Assembly (NCBI GenBank): GCA_036556145.1
Contig: DATBKB010000071.1
Coordinates: 1 to 17,897, forward strand
Source of the DNA: JACDAV01 sp036556145
Lineage (GTDB): Bacteria; Chloroflexota; Limnocylindria; Limnocylindrales; CSP1-4
Reading direction: 5' to 3'
DNA: 17,897 bases
Shown here: positions 1 through 6,976 of the stretch, one piece after another
Layout of the letters: the number at the start of each line of letters is the position of its first letter
How positions within the stretch are numbered: the stretch's first letter is position 1
Notes under the pieces: model-generated
The model's input: only the letters and a program-made list of their open reading frames with translations
Told to the model about the DNA's origin: nothing
Database searches by the model: none
Position numbers and translations under genes: made by a program

Positions 1-132
1 TGTGAGACGGCTTCGGCGAGCCGCTCGGGCTCGGGCTGGCCGAGTGGGAGGGCCTCGGCGAGCCGCTGTGAGACGGCTTCGGCGAGCCGCTCGGGCTCGG
101 GCTGGCCGAGTGGGAGGGCCTCGGCGAGCCGC
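1..132. repeat. Two identical 66-bp tandem repeats, with a degenerate part-copy to about 182
   Basis: Bases 1-66 and 67-132 are the same sequence. Bases 133-182 hold a shortened, diverged continuation beginning TGTGGGACGG. The period is a multiple of three and encodes a 22-residue unit (S/P/H/K/R-rich) in the tail of the secreted protein on the minus strand. More copies may lie to the left of the window. Confidence 0.95.
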
Positions 133-613
133 TGTGGGACGGCTTCGGGCTGTAGCTGTGGGACGGCTTCGGCGAGCCGTCGTGCTCGTCATCGCATTCG
201 ACCCGGAAGGGCCGGCTGTCCGTGTCGTCACCATTCGCGGCCCGCCAATACAGCTTGTACCAGCCGTCGCGCAGCTCATAGGCGCCTGAGGTGGGGTGCC
301 GGTCCTCGCCGTCGCCGCCCGTCTGGTAGGCGCCGCTCAGCACGACCGCGCCATACGCGCGCTTGATCCACCAGGCGCCGGACTGCCAGTGATCGCCGAT
401 GAAGTGCACGTGGAAGGTGCAGACTTCGTCGTAGCTCCTGGACTTGTGGCTCGGCTCATCTGCGCCGCGGTGGATCTTCGCCGAGACACCGTCATCGTCT
501 CCGCCGCCATGGGCCCGAACGCCGCTCGTCGCGGGATTGGCGAGCGCCATCGCGAAGGCGCTCCAAGCCAGGGCAGTGGCACAGACAAAAGCCCCGATTC
601 GGTTGGGCTTCAC
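1..613 (-). CDS. Secreted protein with Ser/Pro/His-rich repeat tail, 3' end outside window
   Basis: The minus frame opening at GTG 611-613 runs unbroken for 204 codons to the window edge. A GGAGGT ribosome site lies five bases before the start. Residues 1-26 look like a Sec signal peptide: KPNR, then a hydrophobic stretch ending MALA. Residues 62-140 form a compact domain bounded by two cysteines (C65, C140) and rich in Trp, Tyr and His, likely an extracellular beta fold; the Cys pair could form a disulfide. From residue 146 the chain becomes low-complexity (SPKPSHS, SPRPSHS, SASPSPS), including two 22-residue units that are identical in DNA. Such tails usually span the cell wall before a C-terminal anchor, but the anchor would be outside the window. 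I do not recognise the folded domain. It follows cassette A but is separated by 253 bases. Confidence 0.8.
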   Translation of the reverse strand, partial: MKPNRIGAFVCATALAWSAFAMALANPATSGVRAHGGGDDDGVSAKIHRGADEPSHKSRSYDEVCTFHVHFIGDHWQSGAWWIKRAYGAVVLSGAYQTGGDGEDRHPTSGAYELRDGWYKLYWRAANGDDTDSRPFRVECDDEHDGSPKPSHSYSPKPSHSGSPRPSHSASPSPSGSPKPSHSGSPRPSHSASPSPSGSPKPSH

Positions 614-866
614 GGTCGACCTCCACGCGTGTGCAGCGATCAGCCCCGTGGAGTGCACCGTGCCAGAGCACTTGGGCGAACAGTGAGAGCGACACTACGG
701 AAGGTCCTATGGACCGTCTAGTACGAAATCACCCCCAGAAAAGACCCCGCACGTTACAGGTCCGCACTAATACGTCCCGCCAAAGTGAGCATGGTGCGTC
801 AGGACACCGCGCACGTGCGGTCGAAAGACGAACGGAAACGCCTCGCGCAGCCGCGCCGCCGGCCGG
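614..866. other. Intergenic region between cassette A and the secreted-protein gene
   Basis: No convincing gene lies here. Bases about 721-790 are less GC-rich than their surroundings and probably carry the promoter of the secreted-protein gene, but I cannot fix a -10/-35 pair. Two inverted repeats are visible: GGTCC-TAT-GGACC at 703-715 and ACCGC-GCACGT-GCGGT at 806-821. The second lies 45 bases past the end of cassette A and could act as a weak terminator. Confidence 0.4.
619..624 (-). promoter_or_regulatory. Shine-Dalgarno GGAGGT of the secreted protein
   Basis: GGAGGT reads on the minus strand and is followed by five bases (CGACC) and GTG. It settles the start at 613 for a gene that other start-finding might miss, because the codon is GTG. 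Confidence 0.75.
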
Positions 867-1022
867 TCAGCTGGGGGACGCCCCCTGGATCCAGTACATC
901 CAGACGGCGATCACGGCCGCGAACGCGACGACGACGCCGGTCAGGACGATGACCGCCATCATCGTGCGCTGGCCGGGCTGGACCGAGCGGTCGGACCGGG
1001 GTCGCGGCTCGAAGGCGCTCAC
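867..1022 (-). CDS. Small single-span membrane protein (51 aa), cassette A
   Basis: The start is GTG 1020-1022, overlapping the TadG-like stop codon by four bases (GTGA), which suggests translational coupling. The product has about 20 basic, polar residues, then one membrane span, residues 21-44, running into the motif AVWMYW and ending QGASPS. The N-terminus is Arg-rich, so the tail is probably outside. The gene's reality is supported by a second copy at the same place in cassette B (7810-7959): both share VVxFAxVxAVWMY followed by a Gly-Ala pair, have the same length, the same GTG start and the same GTGA overlap. I know no named family for it. It may be a chaperone, anchor or assembly partner of the TadG-like protein; that role is inference from position only. 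Confidence 0.82.
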   Translation of the reverse strand: MSAFEPRPRSDRSVQPGQRTMMAVIVLTGVVVAFAAVIAVWMYWIQGASPS

Positions 1023-3244
1023 GGCAGCACCAGGTGGACCGGGTTGCCGCGGATGCTGACCTTCCACGTCGTCAGGTCGGTGCTGGCGTTGGTGCCGGCG
1101 CCCATCGTGTAGCGGATCTTCCACCAGCCGGCCTCCGTCTCGCCCGGCGGCGTCGGCGCCGAGTAGGTGTCCGGAAGCTGGACGCACAGGCGAACCCAGT
1201 AGCCGTTGTAGATGCCGCCCGAGCCGTTGCTCGTCCGGATGCTCGTCCGGGCGGTGCTCGTCGTGGGTCCGCAGGTGAAGCTCGCCGGCATCGTCGTTCC
1301 GGCGATCGTGTTGTAGTAGAACGAGACCGGAGCGTAGCCGCCCGAGGTCGGGGTCAGGATCTCGAGGTCGGCGACGAGGCTACCGGTGTCGCCCGGGTCC
1401 CACAGGTCGATGTCCATCCACTTGCCGGCGTGGGCCGCCTCGATCTGGGCGAGATAGAACGTCGAGGCCCGGCCGGCCGGCAGCGGGAAGTACGCTTCCA
1501 TCGCGCCGAGGCCATAGACCCGCGGCGCGCCCCCATTTGCCTTCGACCAGACCGCGAAGGCGTTGAGCGCGGTCGTGTCGGTCTGGTCGTCGCCGGTATC
1601 GGACAGCTTCTTCGAGGCCGTGTGGAGCCGGTAGTTGCCGGCCGGCAGGCCCGAAGCCAGGCGCCACCACTGGTTGTGCCAGTTGGTCGTGCCGTCGCAG
1701 CTGCCCGCCGCGTCCGTCCGACCGTTGATGAACTGGTCGGACAGGTTGAGGCGCCGGAATGTCGTCCCCGACGACGCCACGAGCGTGTCGTCGCCGCGAT
1801 CGTAGGGCGTGCCGGACATGTGGTACAGCTCGTAGAAGGCGCTCACGGGCCGGATGGAGGAGTTGCCGTTCGGCGCGCCGACCGTCCAGTTCTCGCCGGT
1901 GCCCTGGTTGTTGTTCGACGAGTCCTTGCCCGTGTCGCAGAAGCCCGGGTCGAAGAGCCAGACCTCGCCGTTCGACGAGCCGGGCGGGAACTCGACGCCG
2001 TAGTTGTAGAACTCCTCCGGGTCGTACTTCGGGTTGAGCGACGTCTTGCGGGTCGTGTAGCCGGTCATGTGGGCGTCGCCCTGGACCGATGGGGCGCCCT
2101 GGCTCTGCATCGCGCCCCAGAAGTACTGCGGGGCGAGCGTCGTGCCGTCCGGAGCGATGACGGGCTGCGGCGCGGGCGGATTGACGATGACCGTTGTCGA
2201 GCTCGTGTGGTAGCTGACGCGAACCTCGAGGGTGTCGACCGCGAGCGTCCGCGTGCAGGTGCCGGGCTTCACCGCGGTCAGCCGGACCCGGAAGTTCGTG
2301 TTGCTGAAGTTCGAGTAGGCCCAGCCGTGCGAGCCCCAGGCCGACGTGCTCGAGGCAGAGCCGATGACGTAGATCGTCTTCGTCGTGCTGAGGGGTGGAT
2401 TCGGCAGGCGAACCGGTGGCGTCCACGTCCCGGCCGCGCCGTTGCCCCATGACAGCTCCGCTTCCATCTGGCAGCCGTTGTCCGAGCCGGCCCCGGTGGT
2501 CAGGGCCCGAAGGCGGAGCTCGATGCCGTCGATGATCAGCGACGGGCTGTTCGGGATGGCCCCACTGCCGCTCTGCAGGCCGAAGCTCGTCCACTGCTGC
2601 TGGGCGGCGTTCACCGCGCTCGTCGCGTACGACGTGTTGATGGTCCCGTCGGCGTTGCCCGGGTTGAGCCACGTGCCGCCGTTCGGTGGCGAGGACGGGC
2701 GGGCGGCCGAGATGTCCCAGCCGGTGTCGCCGTTGGTGACCGTCGTCACCGTCTCCCGCGTCGGCAGGTTGAGCAGGCCAACGCCGTAGTAGTTCTGCGG
2801 GCTGCCCATGGGCACGGGCAGCGTGAACTCGGCGCGCGCCTGGCGGGTGATCGGCAGCGTGTTGAAGCCGACCAGCCGCATGAAGAACGTGTTGACCGGC
2901 GAGGTGATCGTCACGATCAGGCGCCGCGGGTTGCGGCTGTCCTGGACCGGCGTGACGGTCGTCCCGCCGCCGCCGGTGTAGCCGTTCTTCGTGGCCTCCG
3001 AGCGGGCCAGCGAGTAGCCGCGCGGGGGGTCGTTCGGCAGCGTCACCGCGCCGGCGAGGGCCGCCGCGTCCGCGGCGCGCTGGATCCGCAGGGCGTTGAC
3101 CCACAGCCAGGAGACGTCGATGACGACGGCGACCATCATCATCAGGACGAAGATCCCGAGGGCGAAGACGACGAGGACCTGGCCGCGCGGGCGGCGAGTT
3201 CCTTCCGAGCGGTGGGCCAGTCGGTTTCGAAGGCGCGTGGTCAT
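1019..3244 (-). CDS. TadG-like surface/pilus-assembly protein, cassette A (741 aa)
   Basis: The N-terminus is a typical Tad/TadG module: basic leader, RGQVLVVF, one membrane helix (about 22-45), VIDVSWLWVNALRIQRAADAAALAG at about 41-65. The leader resembles class III prepilins, cut after Gly21, but the glutamate normally at +5 is Val. The rest is extracellular in character, rich in Trp, Tyr, Gly, Thr and Asn: about 165-346 ends in a beta-type segment (LEVRVSY), a Thr/Pro linker follows at 347-370, then a second region with FWGAMQSQG and GDAH (375-392), VYGLGAM and LWDPGDTG, and an end TTWKVSIRGNPVHLVLP. No von Willebrand A domain, usual in TadG, is recognisable. The start lies four bases after the upstream TadE stop. 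Cassette B encodes a full-length paralogue. The exact function is unknown; surface or pilus assembly is inferred from the N-terminus and TadE neighbours. Confidence 0.88.
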   Translation of the reverse strand: MTTRLRNRLAHRSEGTRRPRGQVLVVFALGIFVLMMMVAVVIDVSWLWVNALRIQRAADAAALAGAVTLPNDPPRGYSLARSEATKNGYTGGGGTTVTPVQDSRNPRRLIVTITSPVNTFFMRLVGFNTLPITRQARAEFTLPVPMGSPQNYYGVGLLNLPTRETVTTVTNGDTGWDISAARPSSPPNGGTWLNPGNADGTINTSYATSAVNAAQQQWTSFGLQSGSGAIPNSPSLIIDGIELRLRALTTGAGSDNGCQMEAELSWGNGAAGTWTPPVRLPNPPLSTTKTIYVIGSASSTSAWGSHGWAYSNFSNTNFRVRLTAVKPGTCTRTLAVDTLEVRVSYHTSSTTVIVNPPAPQPVIAPDGTTLAPQYFWGAMQSQGAPSVQGDAHMTGYTTRKTSLNPKYDPEEFYNYGVEFPPGSSNGEVWLFDPGFCDTGKDSSNNNQGTGENWTVGAPNGNSSIRPVSAFYELYHMSGTPYDRGDDTLVASSGTTFRRLNLSDQFINGRTDAAGSCDGTTNWHNQWWRLASGLPAGNYRLHTASKKLSDTGDDQTDTTALNAFAVWSKANGGAPRVYGLGAMEAYFPLPAGRASTFYLAQIEAAHAGKWMDIDLWDPGDTGSLVADLEILTPTSGGYAPVSFYYNTIAGTTMPASFTCGPTTSTARTSIRTSNGSGGIYNGYWVRLCVQLPDTYSAPTPPGETEAGWWKIRYTMGAGTNASTDLTTWKVSIRGNPVHLVLP

Positions 3245-3248
3245 GTCG

Positions 3249-3860
3249 TCACCCGGCCGGTGGATTGATGGCCATGATCGTCCGGTCGCTGATCGTGAGC
3301 CGGGCGGGGCCGGCGATCCCCATCAGCGTGCCGAGGGGGGTCGTATAGCGGTACTCGTAGACGAGCGAGATGCCGATCGAGTCGGCGTTCGTGCCGCTCT
3401 GGCGGGAGCAGGCGCTCCAGCCGGTGCCGCCCGACTGGACGAACTGGAGCCGCTCGCCGTCGACCATCGGGCCGCTCCCGGGCACCCAGACATTGACGAG
3501 GCCGGGTACCTCAGCGCCCGAAGCGGTCGCCTTGAAGATCCGGATCTGGCTGATCCGGGACGGCGGGACTTGCGAGCCCGGCGACGTGAGCACGCGTTGG
3601 ATCGCCGAGATCACCTGCCAGTCGACGGGTTCGGGGCTGGTGCCGCTACATGGCGCGGTGTCGTTGCCGGCACCGAGCGCCGACCCGAGCCTGGCCCCCT
3701 CACGCGTCGCGTATTCGAGGGTCAGGTGATGGGAGAAGACGAACCCGAACTCCATCATCCCGAAGAGGACCAGGAGGAGCACGGGGAGGATCAGCGAGAG
3801 CTCGACGAGGCTCTGGCCGCGCTCGCCGCGGCGACGATCGACGCCGTGCTGGCCGCTCAC
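3249..3860 (-). CDS. TadE-type minor pseudopilin, second in cassette A (203 aa)
   Basis: I chose GTG 3858-3860, which overlaps the preceding stop as GTGA, over an upstream ATG that would read through the previous gene. This gives a short basic leader and ERGQSLVEL, with predicted cleavage after Gly15 and the glutamate at +5 that prepilin-like TadE proteins keep. A hydrophobic helix follows (about 19-45). LTLEYATREGAR is the usual TadE helix extension. The globular part holds two cysteines, QRVLTSPGSQV, VWVPG and VDGE, and ends DRTIMAINPPAG. It matches the second TadE of cassette B (10279-10872) along its whole length and has its cleavage site at the same residue. TadE proteins are thought to act as minor pilins needed for Tad pilus assembly. 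Confidence 0.88.
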   Translation of the reverse strand: MSGQHGVDRRRGERGQSLVELSLILPVLLLVLFGMMEFGFVFSHHLTLEYATREGARLGSALGAGNDTAPCSGTSPEPVDWQVISAIQRVLTSPGSQVPPSRISQIRIFKATASGAEVPGLVNVWVPGSGPMVDGERLQFVQSGGTGWSACSRQSGTNADSIGISLVYEYRYTTPLGTLMGIAGPARLTISDRTIMAINPPAG

Positions 3861-4480
3861 AGGACCGGCTCCATGCGCATCGCGTTCGACTTCGTGAGGA
3901 TGTAGCCCGTACCGGACAGGTTGAGCAACGTGTGGAGCGGCGTCCGCCATTCGTACACGTACGTGACCTCCACGCCGATCTGGTCGACGGTCGTGGTCGT
4001 GCCACAGCCGGCGAGGACATTGCAGCGGCTGGTGGCCGGGTAGCCGGCGACGCCGACCCGGGTGTACGGCACGCGGACAACCGTCCCGTCCGGCAGGTCA
4101 CAGCTCGTTTCGCCGCCGCGGTTGTACGTGTTGACCCGGCCGGCGATCGGCGTGCCAACGCGGTTCGCCTGGTAGATCCGAACGCGGGTGATCTCGGTTC
4201 GCGAGGCCGGGGCGCCGACGGCGGTATCGACTGCCTCGAGGATCATGCAGTCGGCGTTGGCGTTGTTGCCGGCCTCGGCCCCGATGAGGGACGCCTCGCG
4301 ACTCGCATAGTTGATCGACATCACCGCGTTCAGGACCAACGCGAACTCGATCAGGCCGACGAAGACCACGAGGAACAGCGGGATGACGAGGGCGAACTCG
4401 ACCAGCGACTGGCCGCCCTCCCGGGTTCTCGGCCGCCCATTGGAGCGCGCGCGCTCGAAGGGCGCTCCGTCGGAACGCAT
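3857..4480 (-). CDS. TadE-type minor pseudopilin, first in cassette A (207 aa)
   Basis: This is the first gene of cassette A. ATG 4478-4480 gives a 23-residue Arg-rich leader, then GQSLVEFALVIPLFLVVF with glutamate at +5 and one hydrophobic helix. NYASREASLIGAEAGN follows, as in TadE. Four cysteines (contexts ADC, TSC, RCN, AGC) are shared in position with the cassette B homologue, so disulfides are likely. The end SNAMRMEPVL is also shared. No ribosome site is clear, and the open frame extends to 4648, so the start could lie upstream. Distinct from the second TadE: NRVG, RCN and GTGY motifs here, versus VLTSPGSQV and VWVPG there. Confidence 0.85.
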   Translation of the reverse strand: MRSDGAPFERARSNGRPRTREGGQSLVEFALVIPLFLVVFVGLIEFALVLNAVMSINYASREASLIGAEAGNNANADCMILEAVDTAVGAPASRTEITRVRIYQANRVGTPIAGRVNTYNRGGETSCDLPDGTVVRVPYTRVGVAGYPATSRCNVLAGCGTTTTVDQIGVEVTYVYEWRTPLHTLLNLSGTGYILTKSNAMRMEPVL

Positions 4481-4770
4481 GGCAAGACTGTGCGGTCGGG
4501 CGGTTGGCAATGCCACCCTACGTCCCGGCATCCGAAGGTACCGGGCTCGGGCCACCGCGCCGCGCGCTCGAGCACGGCTACCGGACGCTCTCCCTCGTCG
4601 CCGGTCTCCCCTCGAGGCTGAACTCCACGAGCCCCCGATCGGGTCCATGACGGGCCGAAGGGTGGGCCGCGAACATTGCAGTCAGCCTTGAATCGGTGTC
4701 GACCGGCACAGCCCTTTCGGGTGGGCTGGCGGTACATCTGGCCCCTTCGGAGGGGCTCGTCGAGCTCGAC
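4481..4770. other. Intergenic region upstream of cassette A
   Basis: This 290-base gap should hold the cassette A promoter. The right end (4709-4756) is filled with two hairpins that belong to the end of the upstream gene. Frames through it overlap one another without a ribosome site or recognisable protein, so I call no gene. TACCTT and TAGGGT hexamers occur on the minus strand, but neither has the spacing to a start codon seen at other genes here. Confidence 0.4.
4709..4756 (-). terminator. Pair of GC hairpins after the two-lobed unknown gene
   Basis: Reading from the stop at 4771, the first hairpin is GCCCCT-CCGA-AGGGGC (4741-4756, six-base perfect stem, four-base loop). The second is CAGCCC / GGGCTG (4709-4728, loop eight). 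Neither has a T-tract. Their place directly after a stop and before a new operon argues for termination. Confidence 0.5.
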
Positions 4771-5421
4771 TCAGGCCGGCGGAGGCGTGTCCTCGGGCAG
4801 GTGCTCGAACACCTGGCCGTGCTCCGCGCCCTCCTTCTCGCCGGCATCGAGCGCGACGGCCGTCATCTGCGTCCGATTGACGAGCAGCAGATCGAAGTGA
4901 CTGACGACCCGGCGATCGGCGAGCGAGCGCGCGGTGACTGACGTCAGGGGGACGAAGCGGGGATCGGGAGAGTCGACGAAGTTCGCGACTGTCGTCTCCT
5001 GGTACACCTCCATCGAGCCGATGATGGCATGGCCCGGCGTGAAGATGACGAATCGTCGCGACGTCCGTGGGATCGACGCCGAGCTGTAGAAACCGATGTC
5101 GCCGCCGGGCGCGGCCCAGTCATCTCGTCGCGGCTCAGGCGTCGTCGGTGCGGACGCCTGGGCGATGAAGGTGATCTCGTCCTGGTTGACGAAGAGCTCC
5201 GGCACGACGAGTGGGGTGGGCTCGCCATTGCGCCGGAGGAGCCGAGCCTCGTGGATCCGGACGTAGCCGCGGCTGTGGTTGACGAGATCGACGAGCCGAT
5301 TGAATCGGCCGAGATCGACCTGTGCGCTGACCCGGAGATGCGGGCCGATCAATTCAACCGGCTCGACTCGGGCCGAACCGCCAGCGGTGCCCGTGCCTGC
5401 GAAGGAACCGTCGAACGCCAT
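4771..5421 (-). CDS. Unrecognised protein with two similar halves (216 aa)
   Basis: The start is ATG 5419-5421, preceded by GAGGGG at five bases. I recognise no characterised family, though the pattern recalls short uncharacterised (DUF) proteins of high-GC bacteria. There is no signal peptide or membrane span, so it is probably cytoplasmic. Two lobes look homologous. Lobe 1 (about 27-90) contains GRFNRLVDLVNHSRGYVRIHEARLL... FVNQDEITFIAQ in pattern; lobe 2 (about 123-193) contains VANFVDSPDPRFVPLTSVTARSL... LLVNRTQMTAVAL. The common core is a helix ending in D or N, a residue run before an Arg-aromatic-Val strand, an ARxL strand, and an hhVN turn followed by a hydrophobic strand. A charged, Pro-rich linker (90-105) separates them. 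It follows the histidine kinase by 76 bases, with its own promoter-like hexamer and a hairpin between, so it may be separately transcribed. Confidence 0.8.
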   Translation of the reverse strand: MAFDGSFAGTGTAGGSARVEPVELIGPHLRVSAQVDLGRFNRLVDLVNHSRGYVRIHEARLLRRNGEPTPLVVPELFVNQDEITFIAQASAPTTPEPRRDDWAAPGGDIGFYSSASIPRTSRRFVIFTPGHAIIGSMEVYQETTVANFVDSPDPRFVPLTSVTARSLADRRVVSHFDLLLVNRTQMTAVALDAGEKEGAEHGQVFEHLPEDTPPPA

Positions 5422-5426
5422 CCACG

Positions 5427-5459
5427 CCCCTCGGCGTCGTTGCCGCCAGGTCGATAGTA
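5427..5459 (-). promoter_or_regulatory. Promoter-like -10 (TACTAT) and ribosome site (GAGGGG)
   Basis: On the minus strand TACTAT (5454-5459) lies downstream of the hairpin that follows the kinase stop, and GAGGGG (5427-5432) is five bases before ATG. If the RNA starts about seven bases after TACTAT, the leader is about 26 bases. No -35 consensus is evident. Confidence 0.4.
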
Positions 5460-5476
5460 GGACAGTGGCGGGGGCG

Positions 5477-5497
5477 GCTGCGCGACCCGGGCGCAGC
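5477..5497 (-). terminator. GC hairpin directly after the histidine kinase stop
   Basis: GCTGCGC / GCGCAGC form a perfect seven-base stem with a seven-base loop, abutting the TGA at 5498-5500. There is no T-tract. It probably ends or attenuates the regulator-kinase transcript. Confidence 0.5.
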
Positions 5498-6976
5498 TCA
5501 GGCCTCCTCCGGCGGCTCCCCAGGCAGGTAGGCGCTGAAGCCGGTGCCGCCCTCCGGCAGCGGGGGCTCGAGGACGAGATCGCCGCCCATCGCCCGACAC
5601 AGCTCACGGCTGACGTAGAGCCCCAGCCCCGTGCCCTCGGCGGTGGCGGGCGCGGTCCCGCGGACGAAGCGGCCGAAGAGCTGTCTCCGGTCGGCCGGCG
5701 GGATTTCCGGACCGCCATTCCGGATCGTCACGCGCAAGCGCCGGTCAGCGGCCAGCGCGACCTCCGCGACGACCGGGCTCCCGGCGCCGTATCGGACGGC
5801 GTTGTCAAGGAGCGCCCAGAGGACCTGATCGACCTGGTCGCCGTCGCCGATCGCGAGCCAGCCGCCGGAACGGTCGTCGAGCCGGAACTCGACGCCGGCT
5901 GCGGCGAGCCCCTCCCAGGCGCGACGAACCCGCGGCCCGAGGGCGAGGACCTCGACCCGGGGCTTGAGGGCACCCGATTCGAGCCGGGTCACGGTCAGCA
6001 GCTGCCGAACCATGCGCGAGAGCCGGTCGGCCTGCTCGCCGATGATTCCCAGCCGTGGATCCGGCCGGTCGCGGGCGATCTGCTCGAGGTGCGCGCGGAT
6101 GCTGGTGAGGGGCGTCTGGAGGTTGTGGCTGACCCCGCGGAGGAACTCGTCCTTCACCGCATCGAGCTCGAGCAGCTGGGCGTTCTGGGCCTCGACCGTC
6201 GCGAACAGCTGGGCGTTGCGGATGGCGATCGCGATCTCGCTCGCGAACAGCTCGAGGAGGTCCTGGTCGCCGCGGTCCCAGCTACGCGTGGCGGGAACGT
6301 GGCCGACGAGCACGCCCAGATCCTCGCCTCCCACCCGCAGGACGCTGCGGATGGGGCGTGGGTCGCCGGGAACCACCTCCTCGACCGGGACGCCGGCCGG
6401 GTCGCCGAGCGCGATCCGCGCGTCGATCAGCTCGAACGCCGCCTTCGCGTGGGCGGCCGCGCGGCCGACGAGCCAGTCGACGCCGTCGCGAGGGGTCGCG
6501 GTCTCGATCGCGGCCAGGATGCGCTCGAGCTCGCGATTGCGCCGCTCGAGCGCGCCGGCGAGGCGGTTGTGGCTCTCGGCGAGGCGGGCGACCTCGTCGT
6601 CGCCGGTCACGGAGATCCGGGCCGCCAGGTCGCCCGCGGAGACGCGGTCCACCGCCGCCGCGATCGCTCGAAGCGGGTTGGACAGGTCGGCCCCGAGCAG
6701 GTACGCGATGAGGATGCCGATGAGTGCCGCCAGGACGATCGCGAACAGGAGCAGCTGCGCCACCGTCGCCGGCACGGCCGAGCCGATCAGCGTGCTGGCG
6801 ACGAGCAGCAGGGCCCCGAAGCCGGCCAGGGGCAGGACGGCCGCGGCGATGAGACCGAGCGTCAGGCGTGTTCGAAACGAGACGGTCGACCCGACGCGCT
6901 CCGGCTCGGGCGGCGCGTCGATGGACTCGCCGATCGGATCGTCGAGCGCCAGCCCGGGCCGGATCGACGGATTCAA
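5498..6976 (-). CDS. Membrane sensor histidine kinase, HAMP-GAF-HisKA-HATPase (492 aa)
   Basis: The start is TTG 6974-6976, overlapping the regulator stop as TTGA with GGAG five bases upstream; a longer frame to 7165 only shadows the regulator gene. Two membrane helices (about 38-63 and 70-93) are joined by a very short loop, so there is no periplasmic sensor. HAMP follows (about 94-150), with NPLRAIAAAVDRVSAGDL. A GAF-like domain (about 155-255) is the probable cytosolic sensor. The H-box is SHNLQTPLTSI, with His284 as phosphoacceptor; SHELRTP is usual. N-box LLDNAVRYG (389-397), G1 RNGGPEIP (where D is usual before GxG), F-box LFGRFVRG and G2 GTGLGLYVS (448-456) complete the ATPase. It is coupled to the response regulator at 6973-7737. 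The ligand is unknown. Confidence 0.93.
   Translation of the reverse strand: MNPSIRPGLALDDPIGESIDAPPEPERVGSTVSFRTRLTLGLIAAAVLPLAGFGALLLVASTLIGSAVPATVAQLLLFAIVLAALIGILIAYLLGADLSNPLRAIAAAVDRVSAGDLAARISVTGDDEVARLAESHNRLAGALERRNRELERILAAIETATPRDGVDWLVGRAAAHAKAAFELIDARIALGDPAGVPVEEVVPGDPRPIRSVLRVGGEDLGVLVGHVPATRSWDRGDQDLLELFASEIAIAIRNAQLFATVEAQNAQLLELDAVKDEFLRGVSHNLQTPLTSIRAHLEQIARDRPDPRLGIIGEQADRLSRMVRQLLTVTRLESGALKPRVEVLALGPRVRRAWEGLAAAGVEFRLDDRSGGWLAIGDGDQVDQVLWALLDNAVRYGAGSPVVAEVALAADRRLRVTIRNGGPEIPPADRRQLFGRFVRGTAPATAEGTGLGLYVSRELCRAMGGDLVLEPPLPEGGTGFSAYLPGEPPEEA

Noticed and set aside
1..132. CRISPR array
   Set aside because: The 66-bp units are directly adjacent with no spacers, have a multiple-of-three period and code for a protein tail.
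1034..2452. Long plus-strand open frame (472 codons) opposite the cassette A TadG-like gene
   Set aside because: It is rich in Arg, Val, Ala and Asp with no recognisable domain, no ribosome site, and lies opposite a well-supported gene. Long antisense frames are expected in DNA this GC-rich.
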